Shown: piece by piece, positions 8,801-14,878 of the stretch | Numbering within the stretch: position 1 is the first letter of the stretch | Layout: every line of letters starts with the position of its first letter | NCBI GenBank assembly: GCA_030550695.1 | Contig: JAUQOX010000027.1 | Coordinates: forward strand, 1 to 18,796 | Direction of reading: 5' to 3' | Source: Gemmatimonadota bacterium | Lineage (GTDB): Bacteria; Gemmatimonadota; Gemmatimonadetes; Longimicrobiales; Gaopeijiaceae | Length of the DNA stretch: 18,796 nucleotides | Notes under the pieces: generated by a model | What the model saw: only the letters and a program-made list of their open reading frames with translations | What the model was told of the DNA's origin: nothing | The model's database searches: none | Program-made: the position numbers and the translations under genes

Positions 8801-8970
8801 ATGGTGCCGAGGCTCAGGGCCGGAACCTCGATGAGAACGCCCCACAAGGGTTGTCGGGTGTCGGAAGCCGTCACCTGGCCGGTGATGGAGCCCCGTTGCT
8901 GGGCGTGAGCGGAGGCCGCCCCTGTGGCCACGAAGGCGGCAACCGCCAGCGAACAGAGGAATTGTCTCAT
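5887..8970 (-). CDS. SusC/RagA family TonB-linked outer-membrane receptor
   Basis: A 1027-residue TonB-dependent import channel in the outer membrane, working with the SusD lipoprotein downstream. The signal peptide spans residues 1-23 (AHA before Gln24). A carboxypeptidase-regulatory-like beta domain (about 28-105) follows, beginning GSITGQVT. Then comes the region around DELVVTGYGT (111-120) and a plug with LQGRLPGLQV, IRVRGSSS, DPLWVIDGVPL (185-195) and SNGVILITTKRG (243-254). The rest is a large beta-barrel ending TVGFNVGF with a terminal Phe, as expected for Bam-dependent insertion. No N-terminal STN domain is present, so signalling to an anti-sigma factor is not indicated. The ATG at 8970 has GGAGGG (8977-8982) 6 bases upstream. 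Length and order match the family, and the gene is intact. Confidence 0.95.
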   Translation of the reverse strand: MRQFLCSLAVAAFVATGAASAHAQQRGSITGQVTASDTRQPLWGVLIEVPALSLGTMTDERGRFILPSVPYGTYTLRAVSLGYRQASAQVTVGATPASVSLVLEPDPLLLDELVVTGYGTERRANVAGAVSSLRAETVKEISATSINQVLQGRLPGLQVNQNSGTPGGAATIRVRGSSSISGGNDPLWVIDGVPLNQGNFSRLGVAFGGQSIDAISDLNASEIESIEVLKDASAAAIFGSRASNGVILITTKRGMAQRTDMSFGAYYGTQNFWRVVKLLNAQQYMEVYNEGCQARYGPGNCVIDYSPNSWIPSAPGADTDWVDAVTRPAAVGNMDLSIRGGMERVRYFISGSSLVQEGVIAAQGYRRLNGRINLDYDPLDRLSLGTSVALTRSVYDRARSDNNIYSPWANALANPPIQPIYNEDGSWFETLYANPVGMMKEAEAQERGIRILGNVFAAYTFAEGIVGRVSVGLDNLTLRSRSFDSPNFGPWSGQGGAADAASSFVNKLTYEARVNFDRSLRAGHTLSGVVGTSFEDNTDEGMRVQGQQFPTEYFKYIVSAATISAGTSNRTDWNLLSYFGRLSYTFQDRLTTTFNIRRDGSSRFGEDNRYGTFPSASVLWRVSEEEFMRGVPILSNLALRASYGFTGNQQDLGNFASRGLFAGGANYFDEPGIAPSQLANPNLRWEKTRQTNLGVDFSVLSNRLAFNVDYYLKKTEDLLVARPVPRTTGYTSIWDNVGAMENKGFEVAATARIFVPARQGDFSWTSTLNVSHNENKVTKLYNGQPIGTTFRVEEGKPLRFFFGYVTDGIFQSYEEIAAHARQVVHSDPRRATAPGDIRFKDLNGDGVINANDRTMIGSPWPDYEGGWTNNLAFRNFDLYSFIQYSLGAEIYNGFRVYADQYGSFGDNHTTRALKRWTPQNRNTKEPRAIWGDPNQNTRVSDRFIEDGSYVRLKNIVLGYTLPSSVAGKLGFRSARMYVQGQNVFTHTKYSGWDPEVNAAGTSSTTFGWDFYTLPQLRTFTVGFNVGF

Positions 8971-9432
8971 GCGAAACCCTCCACGGGTAAGGGGGACCCA
9001 TCCCTTGCCGGACTCGACGGAGCCTCGGGCGCGGGGGATGGAAGGGTGGGGGCGGAAAGGACGTTTGGGCAGCCCTCCTCGGCCGCCCCCGGCGGAACAC
9101 CACAGTTCAGAGCCCGCCGGTGGGCCTGGGTGGATCCGGAGGGCCCGCCACAGGAAGGACCGGTGGGGACGCGACCGGCAAACAGCGCGGGAAGGCCGAA
9201 GCCTCCCCCCTTAGGCTTTCCCGGATCGACCGTACTGGAGACTCGGTTCCCCTTGCACCTTCGGCCTGGATCAGGGTACCGGCCTGCGTTGGCTGGAAGC
9301 TCTAGGAAGTCGGCCGGGGCGTCAAGGCCATACGGCCCCCGGAATGTCGAGGCTTGGTGGGGAAAAGGTGGCTGAGGGAGGGGAAGGGACGTGGACCCGT
9401 GCGGTACCGCCGGACCCCCCTCCACCCCAACC
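8971..9432 (-). promoter_or_regulatory. Long non-coding upstream region of susC
   Basis: These 462 bases lie between the stop of the trypsin-like protease gene and susC, both on the minus strand. I see no convincing short gene. Near the susC end is its ribosome site. Two inverted repeats stand out. The first, 9189-9222, has GGGAA/TTCCC outside AGCCT/AGGCT with an eight-base C-rich loop. The second, 9091-9118, has GGCGG/CCGCC around AAC/GTT. A minus-strand TTGACG at about 9329-9334 could be a -35 element, but no good -10 stands at the right distance. The region probably carries the susC operon promoter and a structured leader; I cannot assign it to a known riboswitch. Confidence 0.4.
9189..9222 (-). 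repeat. Inverted repeat in the susC leader
   Basis: On the minus strand GGGAA and AGCCT pair with AGGCT and TTCCC. The loop is eight bases (AAGGGGGG), and a six-base bulge sits on the 3' side. The repeat lies about 220-250 bases upstream of the susC start. There is no T-run on either strand, so it does not look like a standard terminator for the protease gene. In DNA this GC-rich, moderate stems occur by chance. Confidence 0.3.
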
Positions 9433-10464
9433 TCACAGCCTCGGCACGGGCCACCCCTGCCGTTCCAGGTCGGCCCGGTGGCGGTCCAGGAATGGCCGGA
9501 TGGCATCCATGGGGACGGTGAGGGCAATGCCGTACAGGATCCGCTGCCGCCACTCCAGGTAGATCGGACCATCGTACGGAAGGCGGCTCTCCTCCCCCTT
9601 GGCCAGATCCGGGTGGGGCGCCAGAAGGTACTCGGTCCGCCCCGCCGCCGCCCGGGCGATCCCCACCCATTCGAGGCTCTCGTCCGTCCCCCGGACGGCC
9701 AGCACCGGCCCGCCGCTGATCCCTTCGTTCCAGAGGCCGTCCAAGAGGAAGGAGCCGCCGGCCGTGCGGTTCGGATCGCTCACGATGCTCCGGGTGATGA
9801 GGGGGTACCCGGCGGGGTGTCCCAGAACGTACACGAAGGATCCCCACGCAAGCCGTCGGGCATCGCCTGGCCGTGCCTCCAGGAGGGCGAAGGCCGAAGG
9901 GGGGGCGTCGGCCGGGTACTCCACCCCCAGGAGGGCCAGATCCCTGGCACGGTCGGTGGCCAGCACCCGAAAGGGCAAGATCCCCTGGCGATCCAGGAGG
10001 AGGTTCCCCTGGCTCCTCAGGATGGACACCCGGAGGATGGGTCGGCGCCCTACGGTGCGCCCCAGGCGGTCGGGGGGACCATACTCCACCACGGTGTCGG
10101 GGAAGCGGACGGCATGGGCGTTGGCCAGCAAGGTGACCCGAAGGGCCTGGTGACCGATCTGGACCGCGGAAGCCTCCCGGGAACTGGAGTCCCAGGAGGT
10201 GTCCGGCGCCCGGGCCAACAGCTCCTCCCTCAGACGCTCCCCCTCCCGGGGGGCCGTTTCGGGGCGGAAGCCGAAATGGTCGTACACCGCGGTGATCCGG
10301 ATCCGTTTGACAGCCTGGAACGCCCGCTCGAGGTCCTGGGAGACATCCCGGGTCGGCAGGGCCGTCTGGTAGTAGGCCTGCGGGGGACGGCCGACGGCGA
10401 TGTACCGGTTGCCCCCGGTACAGGCGTAGACGCCCGCCAGAAGGGCCAGGAGCCCAGGGAGCAT
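9433..10464 (-). CDS. Trypsin-like serine protease, predicted lipoprotein
   Basis: A predicted periplasmic or surface S1-like protease of 343 residues from ATG 10464. GGGGAGG sits 9 bases upstream of that ATG. An in-frame upstream start at 10557 would add 31 Arg/Gly-rich residues with no signal character. The signal MLPGLLALLAGVYAC gives a possible lipid Cys15, although Tyr at -2 is a poor lipobox residue. The catalytic triad is visible: His117 in LLANAHAV, Asp175 in RDLALLGV, and Ser250 in NEGISGGPVL. GHPAGYP and a C-terminal region resembling the end of HtrA-type protease domains (ALTVPMDAIRPFL) support a trypsin-2-like fold. There is no PDZ domain. Residues about 20-100 form an unassigned N-terminal region. 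It lies 175 bases downstream of the site-2 protease gene on the same strand, and a shared transcript is plausible. The substrate is unknown. Confidence 0.82.
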   Translation of the reverse strand: MLPGLLALLAGVYACTGGNRYIAVGRPPQAYYQTALPTRDVSQDLERAFQAVKRIRITAVYDHFGFRPETAPREGERLREELLARAPDTSWDSSSREASAVQIGHQALRVTLLANAHAVRFPDTVVEYGPPDRLGRTVGRRPILRVSILRSQGNLLLDRQGILPFRVLATDRARDLALLGVEYPADAPPSAFALLEARPGDARRLAWGSFVYVLGHPAGYPLITRSIVSDPNRTAGGSFLLDGLWNEGISGGPVLAVRGTDESLEWVGIARAAAGRTEYLLAPHPDLAKGEESRLPYDGPIYLEWRQRILYGIALTVPMDAIRPFLDRHRADLERQGWPVPRL

Positions 10465-10639
10465 GTCCCCGGACCTCCCCTGGTGGGGCCGGTGCCCGGA
10501 GGATCCCCCACCCCGTGCCCCTGCTACGGGGTTCCCGGAAGGTCTGTCGCTCCTCATCGCAATGCCCCCCGACCCCGAGCTTCGCCGCCTCGTTGCAAGG
10601 AGGTGGAAAACCCCTCAGAGGACTCCCTGGCTGAGCCTG

Positions 10640-11734
10640 CTAGCGGCCGCTGCGCCCGCTGCCCCGCAGGGCCGCCTGGAGCATGAGGAACTCCCCGACG
10701 TTGTCGGTGGTGAGGAGCCCCACGAGGTGTCCGTTGCGGATCACCGGCACGGACCGACAGGCACAGCTCTGCAACCGGGCGAAGGCCGGCTCCAGCATGT
10801 CCCCCGGGTCGGCAACCTCGAAGTCCCTCCGCATCACCGCCCCTACGGGGACCTGGGAACCCTCCTGGGAAAGGACCTTGAGGAGGTCTTCCCGGGTGAG
10901 GATACCCACCACCCGACCCTTCTCGAGGACGGGGAAATCCTGCTGAAACCCGCTGAGGATGAAGTCCACCGCCCGGGCCAGGGGGTCCTGGACATCGAGG
11001 CTCCGGAAATCGGTGATCATGGCCTGGGCCACGGGGATGCCCCCCAGGGAAGCCTTCATCTGGACCAGACTGGCTTCGCTGGAGGCCCCCATCCAGACGA
11101 ACAGAGCAATGAAAACCAGGAAGGGGTTCGTGAAGAGCCCCAGAAACCCCAGACCGAAGGCGAGGGCTTGCCCCACGGAAGCGGCGATGTGGGTAGCTTG
11201 CGGATAAGGCATGCGTAGGGCCAGGAGAGCCCTGAGGACCCTCCCCCCGTCCATGGGAAAGGCGGGGAGGAGGTTGAAGGCCGCCAATCCCACATTGACC
11301 CAGAAGAGCCTGGGGAGGAGCTCGCCCCCCACCAGGAACACCGCCGCCGGGAACGGCCCCCGGGAGACCAGGAGGAGCCACAGACCCAGGGCGGCCGCCA
11401 AAGCCACGTTCACCGCGGGGCCCGCCAAGGCCACCACCAGTTCCTGCCGGGGATCTTCGGGCATCCGTTCGAGCCGGGCCACTCCCCCGATGGGGAGGAG
11501 CGTGATGTCCCGCGTCCGGATCCCGAACCGTCGGGCCGCAAGGGCATGTCCCAGCTCATGGAGGACCACGATACCGAACAGGATCAGGATGAACACGATC
11601 CCCGAGACGGCGTCGGCCCAGCTCCGGGCCACCAGGTAGTAGCTTACCCCTACCCACAAGAGCAGGAGGAGGAAGGTCAGGTGCATGTAAAGGGCGATCC
11701 CCGCGATCCGCCCCAGGCGAATGGACCAGCGCAT
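10640..11734 (-). CDS. M50 site-2 protease family metalloprotease with two CBS domains
   Basis: A 364-residue polytopic intramembrane zinc protease. HELGH (residues 59-63) provides two His ligands and Glu60. The third ligand, Asp162, is in NLLPAFPMDGGRVLRALL. Several hydrophobic segments flank these in the first 215 residues. Two CBS domains follow, at about 236-290 and 298-355; they often sense adenine nucleotides. This is the SpoIVFB/archaeal S2P-like architecture rather than the PDZ-bearing RseP type. M50 enzymes usually cut membrane-anchored regulators or signal-peptide remnants. AGGAG (complement of 11740-11744) lies shortly before the ATG. The gene is divergent from the arsR-type gene, with about 310 bases between the starts. 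No sigma or anti-sigma gene is visible nearby. Confidence 0.93.
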   Translation of the reverse strand: MRWSIRLGRIAGIALYMHLTFLLLLLWVGVSYYLVARSWADAVSGIVFILILFGIVVLHELGHALAARRFGIRTRDITLLPIGGVARLERMPEDPRQELVVALAGPAVNVALAAALGLWLLLVSRGPFPAAVFLVGGELLPRLFWVNVGLAAFNLLPAFPMDGGRVLRALLALRMPYPQATHIAASVGQALAFGLGFLGLFTNPFLVFIALFVWMGASSEASLVQMKASLGGIPVAQAMITDFRSLDVQDPLARAVDFILSGFQQDFPVLEKGRVVGILTREDLLKVLSQEGSQVPVGAVMRRDFEVADPGDMLEPAFARLQSCACRSVPVIRNGHLVGLLTTDNVGEFLMLQAALRGSGRSGR

Positions 11735-12007
11735 GCGAGCTCCTAGGGTACCTGAAGGGTGACTCCCGTCCGGGAGGGCCTACCCCGGCGAGACTCGGAG
11801 GTTCGGAGGCGCCCACACCCCCCTGCAAAAGGGGGGGGATGGGAACAGCAGGGTTTCCCCTTCCTAAGGTTAGGGACCCCACGCCGGCCCCGCCACGGCC
11901 CGCCCGGGGCATTGGGCCCCGTGGTCAAGGGTCCCAGGCCGCCGGGCGGGGCAGCCTCGGCCCTGTCCGGTCGCCCCTCGCCGGTGATCCCCCCACCCCC
12001 GAGGTCG
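11735..12007. other. Divergent intergenic region with several inverted repeats
   Basis: This non-coding stretch separates the M50 protease (minus) from the ArsR-family gene (plus). It holds CTCCC/GGGAG at 11763-11776, CCCCCC/GGGGGG around TGCAAAA at 11818-11836, and GGGAA/TTCCC at 11841-11859. A longer dyad spans 11873-11935. I found no convincing promoter for the M50 gene. Reading frames across it have no family resemblance. The arsR promoter is given separately. Confidence 0.35.
11873..11935. repeat. Long imperfect inverted repeat
   Basis: GGGACC (11873-11878) pairs with GGTCCC (11930-11935), and CCACG (11879-11883) pairs with CGTGG (11920-11924). That is 11 pairs with a five-base bulge (TCAAG) and a 36-base GC-rich loop that could fold further. 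It lies between divergent genes and has no T-run, so a terminator role is unlikely. It could be a structured leader or chance pairing in GC-rich DNA. Confidence 0.3.
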
Positions 12008-12036
12008 TTGACGTATAGGACATTGGCTATTAGTGT
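12008..12036 (+). promoter_or_regulatory. Promoter of the ArsR-family gene with a dyad in the spacer
   Basis: TTGACG (12008-12013) matches the -35 consensus at five of six positions. Seventeen bases later comes TAGTGT (12031-12036), a weak -10. The stretch is clearly more AT-rich than its surroundings. The inverted repeat ATAG-N8-CTAT (12015-12030) lies within the spacer, a typical place for an autorepressor operator. Transcription would start near 12043, two bases before the ATG, so the mRNA may be leaderless; no Shine-Dalgarno is present. Confidence 0.5.
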
Positions 12037-12044
12037 ACGGAATC

Positions 12045-12371
12045 ATGCGACCGAACGCGATTTCCCTCGTGCGGAGTATCGACCCCCAGGCCTTGGCCAA
12101 GGCCGCGGTGGTCATCCGGGTCCTGGGACACCCCGACCGCCTTCGCATCTTGGAACTCCTGGAAGAAGGGGAGCGATGCGTGGGGGAGATCCAGCAGGCC
12201 CTGGGTCTGCCTCAAGCCATCGTCTCGCAACATCTGGCCCGGATGAGGGCCTGGGACATCGTGGAGTCCCGGCGGGAAGGGATTCGGGTCTACTACCGGA
12301 TCATCGAGCCCAAGGTGCGCCAGATCCTGGATTGTATCCGTCACTGCGACGTGGCGGGGAACGGGAGCTGA
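12045..12371 (+). CDS. ArsR/SmtB-family winged-helix transcriptional regulator
   Basis: A 108-residue DNA-binding repressor-type protein. The core reads VLGHPDRLRILELLEEGE (26-43). The recognition helix-turn-helix is VGEIQQALGLPQAIVSQHLARMR (46-68), and a beta wing with REGIRVYYRI (77-86) follows. ArsR-family repressors leave DNA when they bind metals, metalloids or reactive sulfur. This one has Cys45 just before the HTH, and Cys97 and Cys101 (with His100) near the C-terminus. These could form a metal or thiol sensor, but they do not match ArsR's CVC motif. ATG 12045 is preferred over GTG 12033, which falls inside the promoter. The gene is divergent from the M50 protease; its target genes are unknown and it may regulate itself. 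Confidence 0.9.
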   Translation: MRPNAISLVRSIDPQALAKAAVVIRVLGHPDRLRILELLEEGERCVGEIQQALGLPQAIVSQHLARMRAWDIVESRREGIRVYYRIIEPKVRQILDCIRHCDVAGNGS

Positions 12372-12537
12372 GGGCGCGGTTCTCCCCCGGAACCAACCCC
12401 TCCGTGACCCTCGAACCGGTCAGCGCCGGGTGGTCTTCGCCTGTGCGGAAGGACCGTCGGAGCGGGGGCGCCTCTTCCCGCTGGACTTTGTCCTTCACCT
12501 GCCGGAGGGCGGACCGTTGAGGCAGGGGACCCTACCC
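12372..12537. other. Convergent intergenic region
   Basis: These 166 bases lie between the stops of the arsR-type gene (plus) and the DUF2490 gene (minus). A small hairpin, GGTTC (12378-12382) with GAACC (12390-12394) and a C-rich loop, follows the arsR stop but lacks a T-run. I see no clear terminator for either gene and no small gene. Confidence 0.3.
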
Positions 12538-13299
12538 TCAGCGGTTGCCGGACGTCACCCCCACGGACGGCCTCCTCGGCGGGATCCGGAAATCCATCTC
12601 CGCCTGGATCCCTACGGTGTGGAACGTCCGGTTGTAGCTCCGGGCGTAGTCGGGGCGATACATGTAGTAGAGATCCAGACGTTTCCCTTTGCCGAGGCTG
12701 TACTGCAGGGTCAGCACGTTCCGCCAGTTGTCGACGGGGTACTCCCCTTCGGCAAAGGTAAAGTAGGGCTCCACAGCCAGGCTCACCGCCCACCGCTCCC
12801 CCAAAGGGCGCTTCCCCCTCAGTCGGACCCGTAGGAAGGTCTCGGCGCCGGCGCCTTCGTCGTCGTCGCGCATCCGCCACTGCCGCTGGAGGAGGGTTCT
12901 CAGGGAGAGGGCGGTGGCTCCGAACTTCCGGGTGCCCTCCAAGCCCAGGGCCAGCCGGTGGTCGGTGCCCGTTCTGACCGCGGCCAGACGGTAATGGCCC
13001 GCCAGCTCCAGGTTCCGCCCTGCCCAGGGTTTCCGTCCCAACTCCACGGTGAAATAGGATCCCCGGATTTCCGAGGCGTTGTTCACCATCCGAAGCTCGT
13101 ACTGAAAGGCGCCGGTCCAGCGTTTGGGGAAATCGCCTTTGAGGAGGAACCCGTAGCGGGTCTGGAAATCCACCGGATCCTGGCGACTGGTCTGGGGAGA
13201 AGCCCCTTGGGGGAAAGCGGCCAGGAGCCCCATCACGCCGGAATTCCAAAGGGCCCTGGCCCATGGCCTGGCCCGTGGCCGTCGCGGGGAAGGCTTCAT
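12538..13299 (-). CDS. DUF2490 family outer-membrane beta-barrel protein
   Basis: A predicted outer-membrane or surface beta protein of 253 residues. The N-terminus is strongly basic, followed by a weak hydrophobic stretch ending around residue 35. The rest alternates polar and hydrophobic residues as short beta strands, with no cysteine. A run near residues 185-220 contains the WRN...LDLYYMYR pattern that marks DUF2490, and YELR occurs earlier. The family has no proven function. Its start is 8 bases after the stop of the CotH-type gene and has no clear ribosome site, so translational coupling is likely. The pairing suggests a shared role at the outer membrane. ATG 13299 is the best start; a later Met23 would remove the basic n-region. 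Confidence 0.75.
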   Translation of the reverse strand: MKPSPRRPRARPWARALWNSGVMGLLAAFPQGASPQTSRQDPVDFQTRYGFLLKGDFPKRWTGAFQYELRMVNNASEIRGSYFTVELGRKPWAGRNLELAGHYRLAAVRTGTDHRLALGLEGTRKFGATALSLRTLLQRQWRMRDDDEGAGAETFLRVRLRGKRPLGERWAVSLAVEPYFTFAEGEYPVDNWRNVLTLQYSLGKGKRLDLYYMYRPDYARSYNRTFHTVGIQAEMDFRIPPRRPSVGVTSGNR

Positions 13300-13307
13300 A
13301 CGGGTGC

Positions 13308-14753
13308 CTAGGGGACGAAGGTGGCGACGAGGGCCCGTCGGCCCCGGACATGAGCTTTCAATTCGGCCACGGAGGCCAGGAACGCCGACGGAGAGGTGAG
13401 GAAGGTGGCATCGGCCCGTTCCCCCTCGGGGCCCACCACCCAGGGCGCGATGAGGGCGTGGTAGCTCTCGATGAGGGGATCCAGGTTGGCCTCGGTGAAG
13501 GTATCGCGGACGAAAGCCTTGAGGTGATCGAGATAGGTTTGCCGGTACACCGGGTCGTCCATGACGTAGCGGATGAGGGGCCAGTCGTTGCGAACTTCAT
13601 CCATGGACAGAGAGAGACCTGTCCCGGGGCCCCTGGGGCCGCCCCCGCCCGAACTTCCGGGATTCCCCCGCAGAGCTTCGTTGTGGTCCCAGGGGATCCA
13701 GACCAGGTGCCGACGGGAGTGGTGGTACAAGTAGTAGTTGTGAGCCATGACCCCGTAGGAATCCCAGTTCACCATGGCCGTGTTGGCGGCAAGCCACCGC
13801 AGGAAATGGATGACGTCGAAGGTGGCCTCCAGCCCGGTCCGCCAGCGCTGCGGATCGGTGGTGCGAAGGGGGCTGTGGAGGGCGGCGAGGAAAGCTTGGA
13901 CGTCGCCGAAGTCCGCCGCGGCCAGGTTGTTCTTCTTTTCGAACTGCGAGGCCACAAACGTCTCCAGGCGGGAAGTGGGCTTGTAGATGTTGCCGCTTTT
14001 CTCGCCCAACTGATCGGGAAGCATGGTGTCGTCCACCACTTCCACCGCCGTGTAAACGCCGCAGTATCGAAGGCCGGTTCCAAAGTCGATGAACACCCTG
14101 TAAAAAGCCGTTCGAGCGGCATGGACTCCGAACATCCGCAGGATATCCGCGGCAATCTTCTCCCGGAGAAGGGAGTTGTCCTTGAAACCCGGCGAAAACG
14201 AGAGTTCCTTGAAACCCCACAACCTCTGGTTGCGGACGGCGGGGAGACTGTCCTCGAATCGGTCCAGGTTCAGGCGGAAGGGAAGCTTGTAGCGGCCCCG
14301 GCTCCAGGCGTCCCGCAGGGAGGAGTTGCCCTTGAGGCGGAATCCCACCGCCTTCCACACCTTGCCCTGGAAGGTGACGTCCACCGGTACGTAGATGGGG
14401 TCCCGGGCGGGAAACCCGCCTCCCCCCCCTGCCCCCATACCGAAATCGAACCCCACGAGGCTCCGCATGTCCTGGCGGACGGACGTCCACGCGGCCGCGG
14501 TCATGCGGATCTCGATGGTGTTCACCGCGCCCTGGGGGAAGACCATTCCGTAGTTTGGGGTGGCAGGCCCATGGGAGGCTTCGGTCCAATGGGGGTTGAA
14601 GGCCCGGGGGTCGCCGTCTTTTCCGTCAGCGGAGGTGGGGTCATCCCGGCAGGAGGCGCTGAAAACCAGGGCACCCCAAACGCCAAGAGATGTCAGCAGC
14701 CGCCGTCGGGGGGGCCGGCAACCGTCGGAAGGTTGCGACCTGGATCGGCCCAA
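13308..14753 (-). CDS. CotH-type protein kinase family lipoprotein
   Basis: A 481-residue extracytoplasmic protein of the CotH family, atypical kinases first known from Bacillus spore coats. The start is TTG, with GGGAGG (complement of 14760-14765) 6 bases upstream and no better start nearby. The signal has PRRRLLTSLG, close to a Tat motif, and a lipobox ending at Cys35. Family landmarks in order are GFRLKGNSS (137-145), a LREKIAADILRMFG helix, CGVYTAVEVVDD (231-242), EKSGNIYK (251-258), NWDSY (329-333), HNYYLY (338-343) and WIPWDHN (352-358). The last three are the likely catalytic and metal-binding region. A Gly run (109-113) is an oddity. No sporulation, VTC or DUF4956 genes, which accompany cotH elsewhere, are in the window. 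The substrate is unknown, and kinase activity is inferred from the family. Confidence 0.85.
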   Translation of the reverse strand: MGRSRSQPSDGCRPPRRRLLTSLGVWGALVFSASCRDDPTSADGKDGDPRAFNPHWTEASHGPATPNYGMVFPQGAVNTIEIRMTAAAWTSVRQDMRSLVGFDFGMGAGGGGGFPARDPIYVPVDVTFQGKVWKAVGFRLKGNSSLRDAWSRGRYKLPFRLNLDRFEDSLPAVRNQRLWGFKELSFSPGFKDNSLLREKIAADILRMFGVHAARTAFYRVFIDFGTGLRYCGVYTAVEVVDDTMLPDQLGEKSGNIYKPTSRLETFVASQFEKKNNLAAADFGDVQAFLAALHSPLRTTDPQRWRTGLEATFDVIHFLRWLAANTAMVNWDSYGVMAHNYYLYHHSRRHLVWIPWDHNEALRGNPGSSGGGGPRGPGTGLSLSMDEVRNDWPLIRYVMDDPVYRQTYLDHLKAFVRDTFTEANLDPLIESYHALIAPWVVGPEGERADATFLTSPSAFLASVAELKAHVRGRRALVATFVP

Positions 14754-14878
14754 TGGGGTCCTCCCGGGAGGGAACGGAAGAGGATCGGTCTATCCTAGAG
14801 TAGATCCCGACCTAAAGGCAGACGTTAACCCGCCCGCCGGTTCTTTAACAACCCCTCGGCAGGAACTGTCCAGCGGGC
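14754..14878. promoter_or_regulatory. Divergent promoter region (cotH-type gene / permease)
   Basis: These 125 bases lie between divergent starts. The middle (14788-14846) is AT-richer than its surroundings. It contains an imperfect palindrome centred on CTAG at 14791-14802 (TAyyCTAGrrTA, 8 of 12 symmetric). TAGGAT on the minus strand or TATCCT on the plus strand could serve as -10 elements. I could not pair either with a good -35. The permease has AGGAA at 14861-14865, rather far (13 bases) from its ATG. Confidence 0.35.

Noticed and set aside
9061..9290. Possible cobalamin riboswitch in the susC leader
   Set aside because: A fragment on the minus strand resembles the CCCGCxACTGT part, but the B12 box and the GGTGAAA-like loop are not found where they should be. 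The likeness is too weak to call.
12378..12394. Terminator after the arsR-type gene
   Set aside because: A five-pair hairpin is present but no T-run follows, so it was not called.
11759..12520. 253-codon plus-strand frame across the arsR-type gene
   Set aside because: It runs out of frame through a clear ArsR coding region and its promoter, and its translation is Gly/Pro/Arg-rich without a domain.
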